Source: Corbicula japonica (Eukaryota; Mollusca; Bivalvia; Venerida; Cyrenidae). Taken from it: 64,000 bases of DNA. Position 1 is the first letter of the stretch, and each line of letters starts with the position of its first letter. The notes beneath the pieces were generated by a model, which was given only the letters and a program-made list of their open reading frames with translations, was not told the DNA's origin and did not search any database. The DNA lies in the NCBI GenBank assembly GCA_038501625.1, contig JAZAYU010000013.1, positions 9,672,001 through 9,736,000 on the forward strand. The letters run 5' to 3'. Below, piece by piece: positions 12,901 through 27,900 of this stretch. Position numbers and translations under genes: made by a program.

Positions 12901-15900
12901 TATATTGATTATTCTATTTCAAGAAAAATTATAATAATTCAGTAGGTAAAAAACAAGTAAGACATAATTATATGGGCCATACAATGTGCATACCATAAAC
13001 AATGATACCAGCACATCTGTTCACCACTGGATTAATGCTTTTAGCACTAGTCATGACTTAAAAGACATTTTCAACCAATGTACTCAGACCTTGATCAGTC
13101 ACTTCATCCACTAGGTCTAACCTGAGGCTATACTGTTTCTTTTTCGGTCAAAATATCTCTGTAAACCCTTTCCTCCATAAATACGCATTTTTTTGTGACC
13201 AGTGTAGATCCAGATCAGCCAGCATATCCATACCGTCTGATCAGGATCTGCACTGGTCACATTTTGGTCAGAAATAACCTAACGAATCTAAAAGCGAACA
13301 GTTTAGATAGAAGTATCTATGGAGGAAAGGGTTAATTGACCCCATGAAAAATAAATGCCAGGGTTGTATGCAAAATTTCCAGATAGGGGTTTTCTTAGTG
13401 CAGTCAGGGCAGTTACATGGTAATTTCCAACTTTCTGGTCAAAATTCCTTATTAATAATAAATATTGCTGTCCAAAAAAGGGGGTATACCAACCCACTGA
13501 ACCCCCACTGAAACCACCCCTGAATGGACTGGCGTGATTTCAATGAATGCTAATTTTATAACACAAACTCTAACAGTTATCGTAACCTGAAATAATACTC
13601 TTTCTTTATATTTGGATTGGCCAGTCATTTTGCATATACTTGAGAAACTGCTATAATTCAAATACAGTAAAATTCCTAAAAAAGACCATCCTGAATTAAA
13701 GACCACCCAGACAATAAAACCCCTGTTTCAGTGTCCATGTGTAACCTGGTAATGAAAATGTTAAAGAAATTTATATTATGCAAATGATCCAATTAGTAAT
13801 GTCTTTGATGTTTATCAACATCTGAAAATCCATATGTTATTTAGTTTTGGTTTGCAGGTTGAAAGAGAAACCCAGACAAGATTAGTAACACTAATTATAT
13901 ACAGTGTGGTGTTAATTGAAATCAAGTAGCTTTATGTAAGCAATGGATTAATTCATAAACAATTAAGATTGGCATATTTTATCTGTATGAACTTAAGGTA
14001 TGATTGGTTGAGAGAGAGAGGAGGTGTGAATGAATGTGTGAAAGAATTGGCGGGAAAGAATGATAGAAAAAGGAAGAGAGAGTTGAAATGATTAGATTTA
14101 ATGTTTTGGCTTTGGATATTGTTAATTGAAGATTATGTTTAGGCTGTGGACTTAGAAATTATTATAGAAATCATTAAAAAGGAAAATAAATAAATTGGAA
14201 GTAAACTGGACTTATGTTTTATATATAAAAGGAGCTAACCCCAAAGGAAATAGTTTATGTGGAACAACAACAACAAATAAATTTAATTATAGAGACCCCG
14301 GTTATATAATGGTGTGAGAATCCGCGGTTTTGGAAATTTAAAAGTGACATCAAATGCAAATAGAAACATATAATTTTACAATTGGAAAATCATGATGTGT
14401 ACAATGAAAAAAGCGGAGGATATTAATAACTTTTGGTGATAAAATTTAATTATTATTAATTTCAAACATGCCTCAAGGAAAACGAAAGATGGAATTGAGT
14501 GCTCCAAAATTTGATAAGGGAGATAATCCCAAATTTTTCATTGAAAAGTTTGAACTTGTTGCTAAAGTTAATGACTGGAATGATGAGGAAAGGTGTATAC
14601 AAATGTGTTTATGTTTACCAAAGGAAGCAGAGGACTGGTATTTAAATTTAAATGCAGATGTCAAATCAAATTATGAAAACTTAAAATCAAAATTCCTGGA
14701 CAGATTTTCGATTGAGGAAAACAGGACACAGATGTACAATTCTTTCTTGAGTTTGGAACAAGGAAGTGACAATGCAAATACCTATATTGAGAAAGTCCTA
14801 ACGTATGGCAGAAAGCTTCAGAAATCTGACAGCGAAGTCATGGACAAAATTGTGCATGGACTTAACAAAGATTTGAAGAAGGTTGTTATTTTAAAAGAGG
14901 CGGACAATCTCAGTGATGTCATCAAGTTTGCAAAAGTGGCAGAAAGCATGGTGGAGCAGACGTGCGAGAAAGTAGACGCTATTGCGACAGAGAATTTAAA
15001 GCAAAGTGACAGGCATTCGAAGAAGAGGTACGATCCATACCATAGTAACAGGAGGAGGAGTGAAAGAAGAGAAGAAGAGGATAAGAAAGAGAAGTGCAGA
15101 CACTGTGGTAGGTACAATCATGTATCCTCTGAGTGTAGATTTAAGAATGCCAAATGCTTTCACTGTGGCAAGCAAGGCCATATTGTTAAAATTTGTCGTT
15201 TTAGATAGGGACTCGCGCCTATCCCACAATCAAAGGGGGATGGGCATGATATAAGTAAGAACACATCTAAAGGGACTGATGTAAAAATTGGGACTTACAA
15301 AATTGGGGAGGAGAAAAATTTGGTTGATATCCGTTTGGGAAAATTTTCAGCAGCAGCTTTAGTTGATAGTGGTGCATCAATTTCTTGTTTAACTTATGAC
15401 ATGTACAAAAAGAGTGGGTTAAATAGAGAATACCGATTGCAGAACTCAGATATAAAGAGTGCCGAGACTGTAGATGGCACATCTATGCATATCATGGGAA
15501 AAATTTCTATTCCATTAACCATTTGCAGGCTCACATTGGTTCAGACATTTTATGTGTTTAAGAAATTAAACCAATCTGTTATTTTGGGTAGAGATTTTCT
15601 GAAAGACCAGAAAGCATGGGTTGATTTTGGTGAGGATTTGTTACAAATACAAGGTGGTCTTGTTACCATAAAAATGTTTAATTCACCTCGAAAATCATGT
15701 TTAGCCCGTCTGGTAAATAGAATTAGCATACCACCCCAGTCTGTGAGCATTGCTAAGGTAAAAGTCAAAGGTGAAGGGATAGACAATTTGTCATTAATAG
15801 AACCAATTAGAACACTACCTACCAAGAATAAAGTAATTGGTGCAAGAACCATTGCTAATGTTCAAAACAGTGTAACATGTGTGCAGATAATGAATCCTAC

Positions 15901-18900
15901 CAATGAATGGGTACACTTGAAACAACATGAACCTGTAGCTAGGGTAGATAGAATAAGCAGTAGTTCTATTGAGAATGAGGAAATAAGTCAGAAAACGGTT
16001 AAGACTCAGCAGATTGGAGGTCAGAATAAGTCTGATGAAGAGTACATTCAGATAGCTAGGTCCATAGGCATTGACTTAAGTGAGGCTAATCTGAGTGAAA
16101 ATGAAAAGACCAAACTATTAGTATTTCTAGGTAAAAATAGGGATGTCTTTGCAACTTGCACTGCTGAGTTAGGTCATACCCATTATTTTCCTCATAAAGT
16201 TGACACTGGTGATGCCCCACCTGTGCGTAGGCGTCCTTATAGAATGACACCAGAGCAAAGATCTGAAATTGAACGTCAAACTGAGGACCTTGAGAAACAT
16301 GGCATTATAAGTCCTTCAAGTACAATGTGGCAAAGTCCGGTTGTTCTTGTCAAAAAGAAATCAGGAGAGTACAGATTTGCTGTAGATTTCAGGGGTGTAA
16401 ATAAAGTGACACGGCCAGTGAACTTTCCTATCACTCATTTTCAAGATGTGATAGATTCACTAGGTCAAGCTAAGTCATCTCTATACACTGTATTAGACAT
16501 GGCCCAAGGTTTCTTCCAAATACCCTTAGATCCCGAAACTAAAGATAGAACTGGTTTTGTAACTCATCAAGGTGTTTGGGAATTTAATCGATTGCCCTTT
16601 GGTCTGATGAATAGTAGTTCAGCCTTCAGCATGGTCATGAGCGAAGTGCTTAGAGGTATAAACTATAAATACGCTTTAGTTTATATTGATGATTGTCTCA
16701 TCTTTAGTAAAAACTTTGACGAGCACCTACAGCATCTATCAGAAGTATTTGACCGATTTCGACAGGCTAATCTGCGTCTCAAACCTAGCAAATGCACTTT
16801 TGCAGCCAAAGAAGTTAAATTTCTGGGTCACACTTTTAGTAGCAATGGGTTAAGTGTTGACTTAGACAAAGTTGCAGCTGTGACTGATTTCCCTATACCC
16901 AAAGATCAGACAGGTGTAAGATCATTTTGTGGTCTAGTTAACTACTATCGTAGGTTTATTAGAGACTTTTCAAAAATTGCTAAACCCTTAAATGATTTGC
17001 TTAAGAAAGACACCCCTTTTGTATGGTCTGATGAGTGTCAGATTGCTTTTGACACACTAAAAGAAAAGTTAACCACTGCCCCTATACTGATATTCCCAGA
17101 CTTCAATAAGGAATTCATCCTTTATACAGATGCCAGCAGAATTGCTATTTCATACATACTAGGACAGAAAGATGATCAGGGTAGGGAACAGGTGATATCT
17201 TATGGTGGTAGATCATTAAGGCCAGCAGAAAAGAACTATGGCATTAGTGACTTAGAAGGTCTAGCTTTAGTTGAAGGCATACGATTTTACCACACCTATC
17301 TAGCAGATAGGAAGTTTACTGTAGTTACTGATCATATAGCTCTAAGTTCATTGCGTGACAACAGATCTAGTGGTAGACTAGGTAGATGGGCTGTTTACCT
17401 ACAGGGCTATCAGTATGAGGTAGTGTATAAGGCTGGTAAGCTTCATTCTAACGCTGATGCCTTGTCGAGGAGGACATATGAAAATGATGATGTCACCTCA
17501 ACCAATGTGTCAGATGTTGATGACTTACCCATAGATCCAACAGTAAGTTCCATTACGGTTGACAATCCTGTCATCATGGAATACACACTGGAATACACAG
17601 AACCCGGTGTTCCAACAGTCAACTCATTATCAGGAAGGTGTGATATGGATAGCTTATCAGAAATGATTTGCTCCATAGATGCTTATGATAACTTAGATCC
17701 TGTCAAGCACATGTCTGAGATAAGCAATTTAACACCAGATAAATTGAGAGACTTACAATTAAATGACAAGGAATTTGAACCGATGTTCACATATAAGGAG
17801 AATGGTAAGGTACCAGATGATAGAGACATAGCAAATAGACTAGTGGCTGAGGCACAGTTCTATGAGCTTGACAATGGTATTCTCTATCACTTGTATCTCC
17901 CCAGATCCAAAGGACATAAATGGATGAATGTCAGGAAACAGTTGGCAGTACCAGCTAAATACAGGGATGAGGTATTGAAGGCATATCATGATGCACTGAC
18001 GGGTGGTCATTTTGGTATCGAAAAGACATATGAAGCTATTAGAACCAAATTCTTTTGGCCAAATATGTACAGAGATATCAAAGTGTACTGTCAGTCATGT
18101 GAACCATGCCAACAGGCAAAGCGATATATTCATCAGCGTAAGGCTCATCTACAACCACTTCCCATAGGAGATGTCTTTTCAAGACTGCACATGGACATTT
18201 TAGGACCACTACCAAAAACAGATGAGGGATATAAATATGTCCTACTTATTGTGGATTCATTTTCTAAATGGTGTGAAGCATTTCCTTTGGTTGATATGGA
18301 AGCTAAGACTATAGCCTGGAAATTGTATGATGAGATCATTTGTCGATATGGATGTCCTACATCAATATTGACAGACAGAGGGGCAAACTTTATGTCCAAT
18401 CTGATGAAGGAGCTTTGCAGTATTTTCAAAATCAGCAAGATCCAGACAAGCAGCTATCACCCAGCTACTAATGCTGCAGCTGAAAGGATGAACTCTGTCA
18501 TACTGCAGAAACTCCGAATATACTGTAACAAGAAGCAGACAAATTGGGCTCAATTGCTGCCCAGCATTATGATGAGCTATAGGGTTAGTCCAGCCATTGA
18601 CTCGACAGGTTACTCACCCTACTACATCATGTTTGGAAGGGAATGCAAACTTCCATTGGACACAGCTCTCATTCCCACTTCAACAGCTGGCACTACTCAT
18701 GAACAGCATCTCAAGAGAATCATTGAGAACCAAACTGTATGTCGCGAACTTGTTAAGGAAAACATCCAGAAAGCCCAAGACAAATACAAGAAAAACTATG
18801 ACAAAAATGCTGAGACAGTCAACTTCCAGGTACGTGACAATGTATGGCTGTATAATCCAAGAACAGAACCTGGATTATCACCAAAACTTACAAAGAAGTG

Positions 18901-21900
18901 GATAGGACCATTCTACATTTCAGAGAAATTAGGACAGGTAAATTACAAACTTCGGGATTTGAAGACACACAAAGCTGTCAAGAATGTTGTCCATACTAAC
19001 CGCTTAAAACCCTATTTCAACCCAGCTTTGCGACCAACAAATGTTCCAGAGGCTCTTAAGGGTCAGCAGGTTCCAGAGATAGAGGTTGAACAAGAAGAGG
19101 AACAAGACAAGCAATCTGAGGAAAGAATGAATCCTGGAAACGAAGAGGACACCCAAGACAATGGGGATACATGGGATTTCGAGAAAATCCTTCAGGCCGC
19201 ACACTACAAAGGTAGAGTAGTGTACAAAGTGAAGTACAGAGACGATGCTGGAAAGACCAGAACTTTGTGGAAATATGACGGAGACTTGCCAGAAGATGTG
19301 AGAAAAGAATTCCACATCAAGTACACATTTTCTGGTAAAGCACGGAAACGCCCACAGTTGTAGGGTAGTTAAAAGCTATGTTGTAGATAGTGTAGACACT
19401 TAGTGGCCTGTAGCATAAGTAACGCATAGCATAGTAAATTCATGTAAAAAAAAAAGTTATATACAAGACCTAGATCACTGCAATAACCTTAAAAAGTATG
19501 GTGTTAAATTGTTAAGCTTGGTGTGCATAATTTAAATGTTAAGTGCAATCAAAATTCAAAATTAACGCTGCAGCAATATATTTGGTAGATAAATTCATGG
19601 GGGTTGGGAAGCACTTGCATTGTTAGTTAATTGCTATCTTTCTTAATTATTTTCAACCTAGCTTTCTGGGATTAAGCATTATGTGATGCCTAAGTAATAA
19701 TTTGATTCTACAAATGGGAAGAAACTATATAAGAGTTTCAAATTGGGAGTCAGATATGCAGATCTGTTAAGTTAAGCAACTGGTACCTCAAAGAAATGTA
19801 GTGGGAATCAAATGTTATAGATCATGTCTCAAGCCAAAATTTTAAAGGGCATTTGGAGAAGTATCTATTTCAATTAAGTTGTAGAATTATTCTTAGGGAC
19901 AACTGGGTAATGGTAATATTTCAAAGAAAGGTAACTCCATGAATAAGATGTGTTCATGCTATTCAAAAATGTTATACTTAGTAAATAAATGTTCAATATA
20001 AATGATATGCATAATGGCATTCTTAAGTTTACAATCAGACATCATGATTGTGTCCTACAAAATGAAAATATTTCAATCAAGGAAAATTGAAATAAATGTG
20101 TTCAAACAAAATGTTGAAAGTGAAAATAACACTGTGTATTTATTTTTAATAAAATTAATTAAAAGGGCAATATAAGCAAATGACTTAGCCTAAAAAAAAA
20201 AAAAAAAAAAATAATGCAAAAAGAAAATAATTAAATCAAAGTGAATATGTGAGTGTTTTGATATACTCATAATTAAAGTGTATTAATACTTCTATGTTCT
20301 AAGTAATTCTGGAAGCATACAAATGGTGTTTGTATTGACTTTATGAAAATGGTTTTAAAACTGAAGTGTGAAATTAATATTGACATGTATATAAAACATA
20401 AATATCAGTGAACTATAATGTTAGTTCATTAACAAAATTTTATGTTAACTTGTTGGATTTTATAATGGAATGATATTTGATTTTTGCATGTATTGTGTTT
20501 TACTGTATTCTATGTCCACAAGAAAAGTGTATTTTTATGTAATTCAATTTGCAGGAGCAAATTTAGTGAGAGAGGGAGAATGTGTAACCTGGTAATGAAA
20601 ATGTTAAAGAAATTTATATTATGCAAATGATCCAATTAGTAATGTCTTTGATGTTTATCAACATCTGAAAATCCATATGTTATTTAGTTTTGGTTTGCAG
20701 GTTGAAAGAGAAACCCAGACAAGATTAGTAACACTAATTATATACAGTGTGGTGTTAATTGAAATCAAGTAGCTTTATGTAAGCAATGGATTAATTCATA
20801 AACAATTAAGATTGGCATATTTTATCTGTATGATCTTAAGGTATGATTGGTTGAGAGAGAGAAGAGGCGTGAATGAATGTGTGAAAGAATTGGCGGGAAA
20901 GAATGATAGAAAAAGGAAGAGAGAGTTGAAATGATTAGATTTAATGTTTTGGCTTTGGATATTGTTAATTGAAGATTATGTTTAGGCGATGGACTTAGAA
21001 ATTATTATAGAAATCATTAAAAAGGAAAATAAATAAATTGGAAGTAAACTGGACTTATGTTTTATATATAAAAGGAGCTAACCCCAAAGGAAATAGTTTA
21101 TGTGGAACAACAACAACAAATAAATTTAATTATAGAGACCCCGGTTATACATGTAAACAGTTTTGCATTTCTACCCCAGAAATAAGAGCACCCCAATATT
21201 AAGACCATTATTTTCTTGTCCCTGGGGTGGTTGATTAATTAAAAGAGGGGTCTCACTGTAAACACAAAGGGTAACCTACAGCTGGTTGTGGGTTCAAACT
21301 TCACCACAAACTCTGGCTCAGTGGGGGCAACCTGCGCACACACGGTGGCAACCTCAGACGTGGTAATGCCAAGTAGGAGAAGCTCAGCTGACTGCTCTTC
21401 CTTGATGTCCACACCAAACACAGTGTTGGTTATTTCGGGACCCTGTTAAACCAAAGGCAGCAACAAAAAATGTTGAATTTTAAACAGATATATACTTAAG
21501 ATGCTGTAAAACAGAATGCAATAAATAACAAAGAGTGCCTAAGCGCAACAAAATTCTCCCATCTGTTTTGTTTAATTGGATTAAATTTGCCAAAGAAAGG
21601 GCCATAACTTCAGAGACTGAGGCAATCTTGCTGGTTACCAACCTCAACTGAACCCATACACATGTTGAAAGTAATAGGATGAAGGAGAAAGAGAACATTC
21701 CAATTTTTTATGAAATAATTACTTATTATTATAAGTTTATTATAGCTGTTATTCAAGAGCCACTGCTTTTTATGATATATTGAAGAATTTAGCAGGGATA
21801 TCATGCCTGTAAGCAGTTTTGACCATTTGTTGTTTATGTTAGGTACAGCTAATTAACCGTTTCCACCATATATACACATTTTTACCAAGTGCATCCAGTG

Positions 21901-24900
21901 GAGATCCAGATCAGACGAGACATCTATGCCATTATCTTACATTAACTTCCAGACCAAAACAATATTAAGACAACTTATTAAAAGAACAATTTTTTTTTGC
22001 AGTCCAAACCATAGTATCATAATAAAATTATGTTTGGAATTATATTTACCGTGTTTTGGACATTGACTGTGTAGCTGTCTGTGGTGGACAATATCCCATC
22101 TGTACATGTTATAGCAAGGTTATAAACTGATTTAGTTTCAAAATCCAGAGCTCCAGCTGTCTTTACAACTTGGTTATCTACAAAGACACAACAATAATTT
22201 TAGAGAAAACACCCTAGCCCAGGCTTGGAGACAGTCACAAATTTCAGTTTATGATATAAGGCCCTGCCTTTGAAAAGAATGAAATAGATAAATCTGCAAA
22301 ACTTAAAGAAAAGTCAGTAAACACAAAGTGGAGGAAAGGTGGTAGAGGCTAGAGTATAAGCCCCTTGAAACATAAGTCTCCGGTTTCAGCCCAACCAGAA
22401 GGGATTTTATTCTGTAATTACTACAACCTAAATTCTAGGCTACTACTGGTTTCAATTCAAAATGCAATGAGTTGTAAGATTTTCTTTCAAAAATTATGAA
22501 CAATATTATGAGTAGAAAGTGATGTGTACCGGTATATACAATAAGCTCTCTTCAAACAGCCTTAATTTCTATCAATATTATGTATTATCCAATTCTGACC
22601 TTTACCCCATGACCTTTCTTGCAAATCTTATGTTTTATTGCTAAAAATGTAATAAATGCTATGTCACTTTGTATTTTTTTTTTGTAATTATTTTTATTCA
22701 AGTAAGCATTAAAATACAGTACATCGAGATCACATTTTAAGCATCTTCTAAGTACAAAGATAGTTAATAAAGTTACAAAGAATTTAGGATCCTATGTTAT
22801 GTAACCATCACAAAATTTTTAAGCAATATTTTACAACAAATTCATTTACAATTTCCCTTCAAAATGTGTATCAGTTTAACATGAGTTTTGCTAATGTTAA
22901 CATCCATATTTGCTAGGTTTCAAACAGAGAATAGAAGATAGGATTCAAAGAAATTTCAAAAACAATTTATGACATTTTATCATGAGTTTTACATAGGTTA
23001 ACATCAATATTTGCTATGTTTCAAACAGAGAATAAAAGACTTCAAAAAAGTTTCAAAAGCAATTTATGACATTTTAACATGACAAATCTATTGCAGCCAA
23101 GCATGTGCTAAGGGCCACTCGATGTCACTTTGTATTTAATGGATTTAACTTTAATAGTTTTGGCTATGACTGAAATCAGGAAATGGCATAAAGGAGGACT
23201 TTGGAGAGATAGTCTTCCAAATGTGCAGAACATCTCCCTCTGCTCAGCCAAGGGAGAACTTTTTCACTAATAAGGTTCATTCAGAAAATAAAAATCTTAG
23301 TTGACTTCTCTAAAAAATGGAAAAACTTCTACCTGTTGTGATAATCTAATACAATCCATGGAAATGCGTAAATCATACACAATGGATTAGTACAAATGTC
23401 TATAAATACAGTACTGAAACATTAGGGAGAAAATGTGTAGGCCTCAACCAGGATTCGAACCTCGGACCACCGGCCTACTGTGTCGTCGCTCTACCAATTG
23501 AGCTACAGAGGCAACCTGTTAAGGACACTACTACAGTACATTAATGACTCCATGTGTGAAATCTGACTAAACAATGTATATTGTTGACCTACTTATAACA
23601 CTGAAAGGTCCACCATCATTGCTGGTCATAGAGCATGTAGCTGTCTCATCAAACTTCTGAAGCTGGATTGTTTTCAGTGTCAGGGTCCCAGTTACATCTT
23701 CAGCTACTGTGCTCGAACCTCCTGGGTTCTTTATAACAGGAGCCTAGAAAAAAACAACACACAAAAATCAATATGTAAATAACTGTAAATTACTATTTAA
23801 CCCTTTCCTGTATAGATACACCTTTATTGCTAGGGCAAACATTTTAGATCCAGATCAGCCAGCATATCTGTGCCATCTGATCAGGATCTAAACTGTTCGC
23901 TTTTTTATTCATAAGGTTATTTCTGACCAAAATGCAACCAGTGCAGATCCTGATCAGATGGCACAGATAAACATATTTAGGATGTAGTATGATTTATATC
24001 AATCTGACATTAGCAACACAATTCAGACCAAGTATTCTTCATGAATACATTTATATATTTCATGCAAAACATGAGTTGTTAGCTTCCACAGTTAAATTGT
24101 CAATTTATGGTGCATGTTGTACACCATATATTTTAGCTTACAACAAATGAATAAATGAAAATAATTTAAAATCATCAGTGTTTTGCTTTTACCAGTGACA
24201 CAGTTTTTATGATAGACCTGCCTGTTATACAGGTAACACAAATGAAACCAAACCTTTTGCCACAATTTAAGAGAACATATGGCAAAAGTAAGAACAATGA
24301 GATTTATCTGCTAAGACTGAAACTCTCACTTACTGCATTTATAATATTAACAGTCAGTGTTTCTGTGATAGTTGTAACAGAGTCTCCACAAGAAATATCC
24401 ACAGTTATTGCCCCTGAACTGCTCTCGAAGTCAAAGCCCACTGTGTTCCAGGCATAGACGACGTACTCTGTAAATTATAAAAAAAAAAACAAATCCTCAG
24501 ATATATGTATATAAGGCAGTAGCCTGCATGGTGATATTTATCTTTGAAATATGTGCCTTTATTTCTTAAAGTGCATAAAACAAATTGTTATTGAAATAAA
24601 TATAAAAGGATACAACATCTTTGTATATATGGCTGGGAATCCTTCAAAAACTTAGAAATAAAGGCTGTTAATACGACCCAAGTGATCCAGTCTTTTGCCT
24701 AAATTCTTCCCAGTAATATAAGTATCTTGCATGAGAGTGAGGTGAAGATGGATAAAACTGTCACCGAGGGTGAACTGTTTTTGCAGGAATGGGGCTCTGC
24801 AAAACAGTTCACCTAAGGCGATAGATTTTTCTATCTTTACCTAAATTGTCTTATGCAAGATACTTTTTCTTGCATACCTTTTACTGTTCATAACATTTAC

Positions 24901-27900
24901 ATACATGTATAAATCTTAATTTGTGTCCTTACGCTAAAATTTTGCTGTTAATCCAAACTCTTTTTTCTAAATGACGTCAATAGACTGAATACATTATGTT
25001 AGATACTTGACAACTTGAAGTTACTCATGTTGCACATGAACAGTATCTTTTCCCTATGGAAAAAATAAGTTTAACCTTCCTTGGAAAACACTTAATATCC
25101 GGTATGCAAGAATAAACTATGTATCAATAGTAGATAGACATTATTTCTTTTAAAATATCCTATAGGGTGACATGGACTTGCATACCTGTGATTGGTAGGG
25201 CAACAGTTCCCTTCACAAGAGGTTCAATACCTGCAGCTACCACTGTGTTAGACAGGTAGCAGTTCAATGCTGCAAGATAGAGGCATCAATGAGGTGACAG
25301 CTCAGGATAAAGGAGAATAATAATGTCATCAATCAGGATAGATCATAATGCCTGTACTTAATTTCTTTTTAATACATTTATACAAGTTTTATTGCATGAG
25401 ACACCCTGCTGTCTGAACAGGACCTACACTGTTTGCTTATTAAAAATCGGTTATTATTGACCAAGAAGCAAACAGAGTAGATAACCTGCTCAAATGGCAC
25501 AGATTTGCCAAGAACTATAGTTACAGATACTGTTTTATAACTAAAGTCATTCAAAATTTTATAAAGCAGCTGGCCTCTAAACCGGTAAATTGGGGATTGT
25601 TTACAGGGATTCCAAACTGAAGCACAATATTCAAGTTGAGGTCTTACATAGGTTATGTATACAGTTTCTTTGATTTTGACAATCTGATCAGGGTCTTAAC
25701 TGTCCAGTATTACACATTTAATGTCTATATAAAACACATATGAGCAATAAATGGAATTGCCCGTATTTATAGACTAGTTGGGTGTTCAGTTTAATATTTT
25801 TCCTCCATAGACACACCTTTATTGCCTGGGGGAACAGTGTAGATCTAGATCAGCCAGCACATCTGTGCCATCTGATCAGGATCTGCACTGTTCGCTTTAC
25901 AATTTGTTAGGTTATTTTTGACCAAAATGCAACTTGTGCAGATCCTGATTAGACGGATGTGCTGGCTGATCTGGATCTACACTGGTGTAAAAATGTGTAT
26001 ATATTGAGGAAAGGGTTAACACATGTGTTGCCCTTTGGTACTTTGTAAAAAAAAAATCCAAGTACAAAAGATCAAATGAGATTTTGACCTTAAGATTTTG
26101 GCATCATCATGACAATGCTGTCACCAAGCAATAAAATCTGAAAGTTTGATTAAGAAATTATTAAGAAATGGCAAAGTTATGGCCGCTGTTACGAATTTCT
26201 GACGTACCAATGGACGGACAAAGCAGTTCTTATGTATCCCTTTGTTTCTGAAGGGCAACACAAATATTAGGCAAAGTTTTTTTGTTACAATAACAAACTT
26301 CATGACAAACCTGTGCTGTCCGAGGCTTGCACGGTGAACAAGCTGACTTTAGATGTCTCAGACTCTGATATACTTGCAGTAACTGCATCTGGCAGATTGA
26401 CAAATGTAGGAGGCTGTAATCCAGAATAATAAGGATTTGAACAATACAGGTATGGTTTATCATTAATGATAAAGATAGAAAAAAACAATGTTACAAAATT
26501 ATAGCCTTTTTTGTTTTACTTTTACCTAGGCATTTCATTTCTGGTTATATTCTACTAAAGTGTTTCATACAATTCCACTTTGGTTAGTCAAATAATTTCA
26601 GCTGTCTAACATTCAAATGTCTCCAAGGAAAACAAACAGCTGATAGAGTCAAATTGTTTTAAAGAAACTTTAAGGCATGTTATGAAATGTTAAAGAAACT
26701 TGAGGCTCTGAACTCTTGAAAAATATCAATAAATGTTCAATTCATTACCAAAGATCAATTTATTTACACAGACTTTCTAACCATTGCGTGCCATTACAAA
26801 ATTATGAGGAGGTATGGTTTGAAAGCTGTGTTTTTTCTTAGAACATCATGATATTTAAAAATTCATAATTAAAATTACATTTTATATTTTGAAATTGTTT
26901 CCTAAATTCCATTTTTTATTGCTTAGCAACTGTATGTAGATAATTTATCTCTTTACTACATATATACAAATTTTTACACATGGTTGCATCTTTGTCAGAA
27001 AAAAAGCTAATGAATAAATAAGCATACAGTGTTGATCCTGATAAGATGGCACAGATGTGCAAGCTGATCTGGATCTACACTGTTTGCAAATGAGAAAAAA
27101 GGCTATCTATGGAAGAAAGGGGTAATAACCATTTCCTTGATATATACGCATTTTTACGCGTGTGCGACCAGTGTAGATCCAGAACAGCCAGCACATGCTC
27201 TGGTCGCATTCTGGTCATAAATAACCTAATTAATCAAATAGCGAACAGTTCGCCCTAGCAATAAAGGTGTATCTATACAGGAAAGGTATAAACAACAACT
27301 GGTGAAAGATACATACTGCATTCTCTAGATCCACTTGATAAGTTTCTGTATGAGTGTAAACTGCACCATCATCACATATAATGGACAAAGTGTGAGACGC
27401 CGCTGTGTCATAATTCAAAGTGGCTGGGGGTCTTCCTTTGTACCAAATCTCAAACACTGCAATGTAAAATCTCTGTGGTTGAAATGTTAAAAAATTGGGA
27501 AAAAATTAAGCCCTTATCTCAAATAATTGCATACTACCTATTATTCTGGGCAAACCTTCTGTAAGATATTTAACCCTTTACTCAATGGATAGACCTTTTA
27601 TCACAAGGGTGACCAGTGTTTATCCAGATGAGCCAGCACATCTATGTTATTGGATCTAGACCTACACTGTTTTTTCTAAGTCAGAAATAACCTAATGAAT
27701 TTAATATCAAACAGTGTAGTTCCTGATCAGATTTGGGGAAGTCCACCATACAGAAAATTTCTTGATCAGAATCCACAAGGGAGCAGTTTTAAATAACTGT
27801 AAAGAGTTTTACTCTGCAGAGGATGAATCCACCTCACAGGAAATGATGTCACTGAGAATCTGTATACTAACATACCTGGAAGGGTACCAGCAATAACCTC

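Larger units (their letters stand above)
13740..21149 (+). mobile_element. Ty3/gypsy LTR retrotransposon, full length, young
   Basis: Two 567-bp LTRs enclose gag and pol. LTRs begin TGTAACC and end GGTTATA; the flanks share CATG (13736-13739 and 21150-21153), a 4-bp target duplication. I count about five differences between the LTRs (under 1 percent), so insertion is recent. Order is 5' LTR, primer site, gag, in-frame UAG, protease, reverse transcriptase, RNase H, integrase, chromodomain-like tail, 1.2 kb untranslated, purine tract, 3' LTR. Integrase after RNase H marks the Ty3/gypsy group. No env-like frame is seen. It sits opposite to the host gene, in the intron between exons 27 and 28. 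Confidence 0.95.
13665..21258. mobile_element. TA-flanked CAGT miniature element split by the Ty3/gypsy insertion
   Basis: The left piece (13665-13739) starts CAGTAAAATTCC and has 'AAGACCA' motifs. The right piece (21150-21258) ends, as reverse complement, CAGTGAGACCCC. TA lies outside both ends. Without the retrotransposon and one CATG the element is about 180 bp, like the intact relative at 33366-33544. Confidence 0.75.

Noticed and set aside
14818..15229. Minus-strand frames opposite gag
   Set aside because: Shadows of the gag coding sequence; the plus-strand zinc knuckles are decisive.
23441..23512. Functional tRNA-Thr gene
   Set aside because: A and B boxes are good, but the anticodon stem is mismatched, the universally conserved U33 is absent and the acceptor has mismatches; a SINE or pseudogene is more likely.
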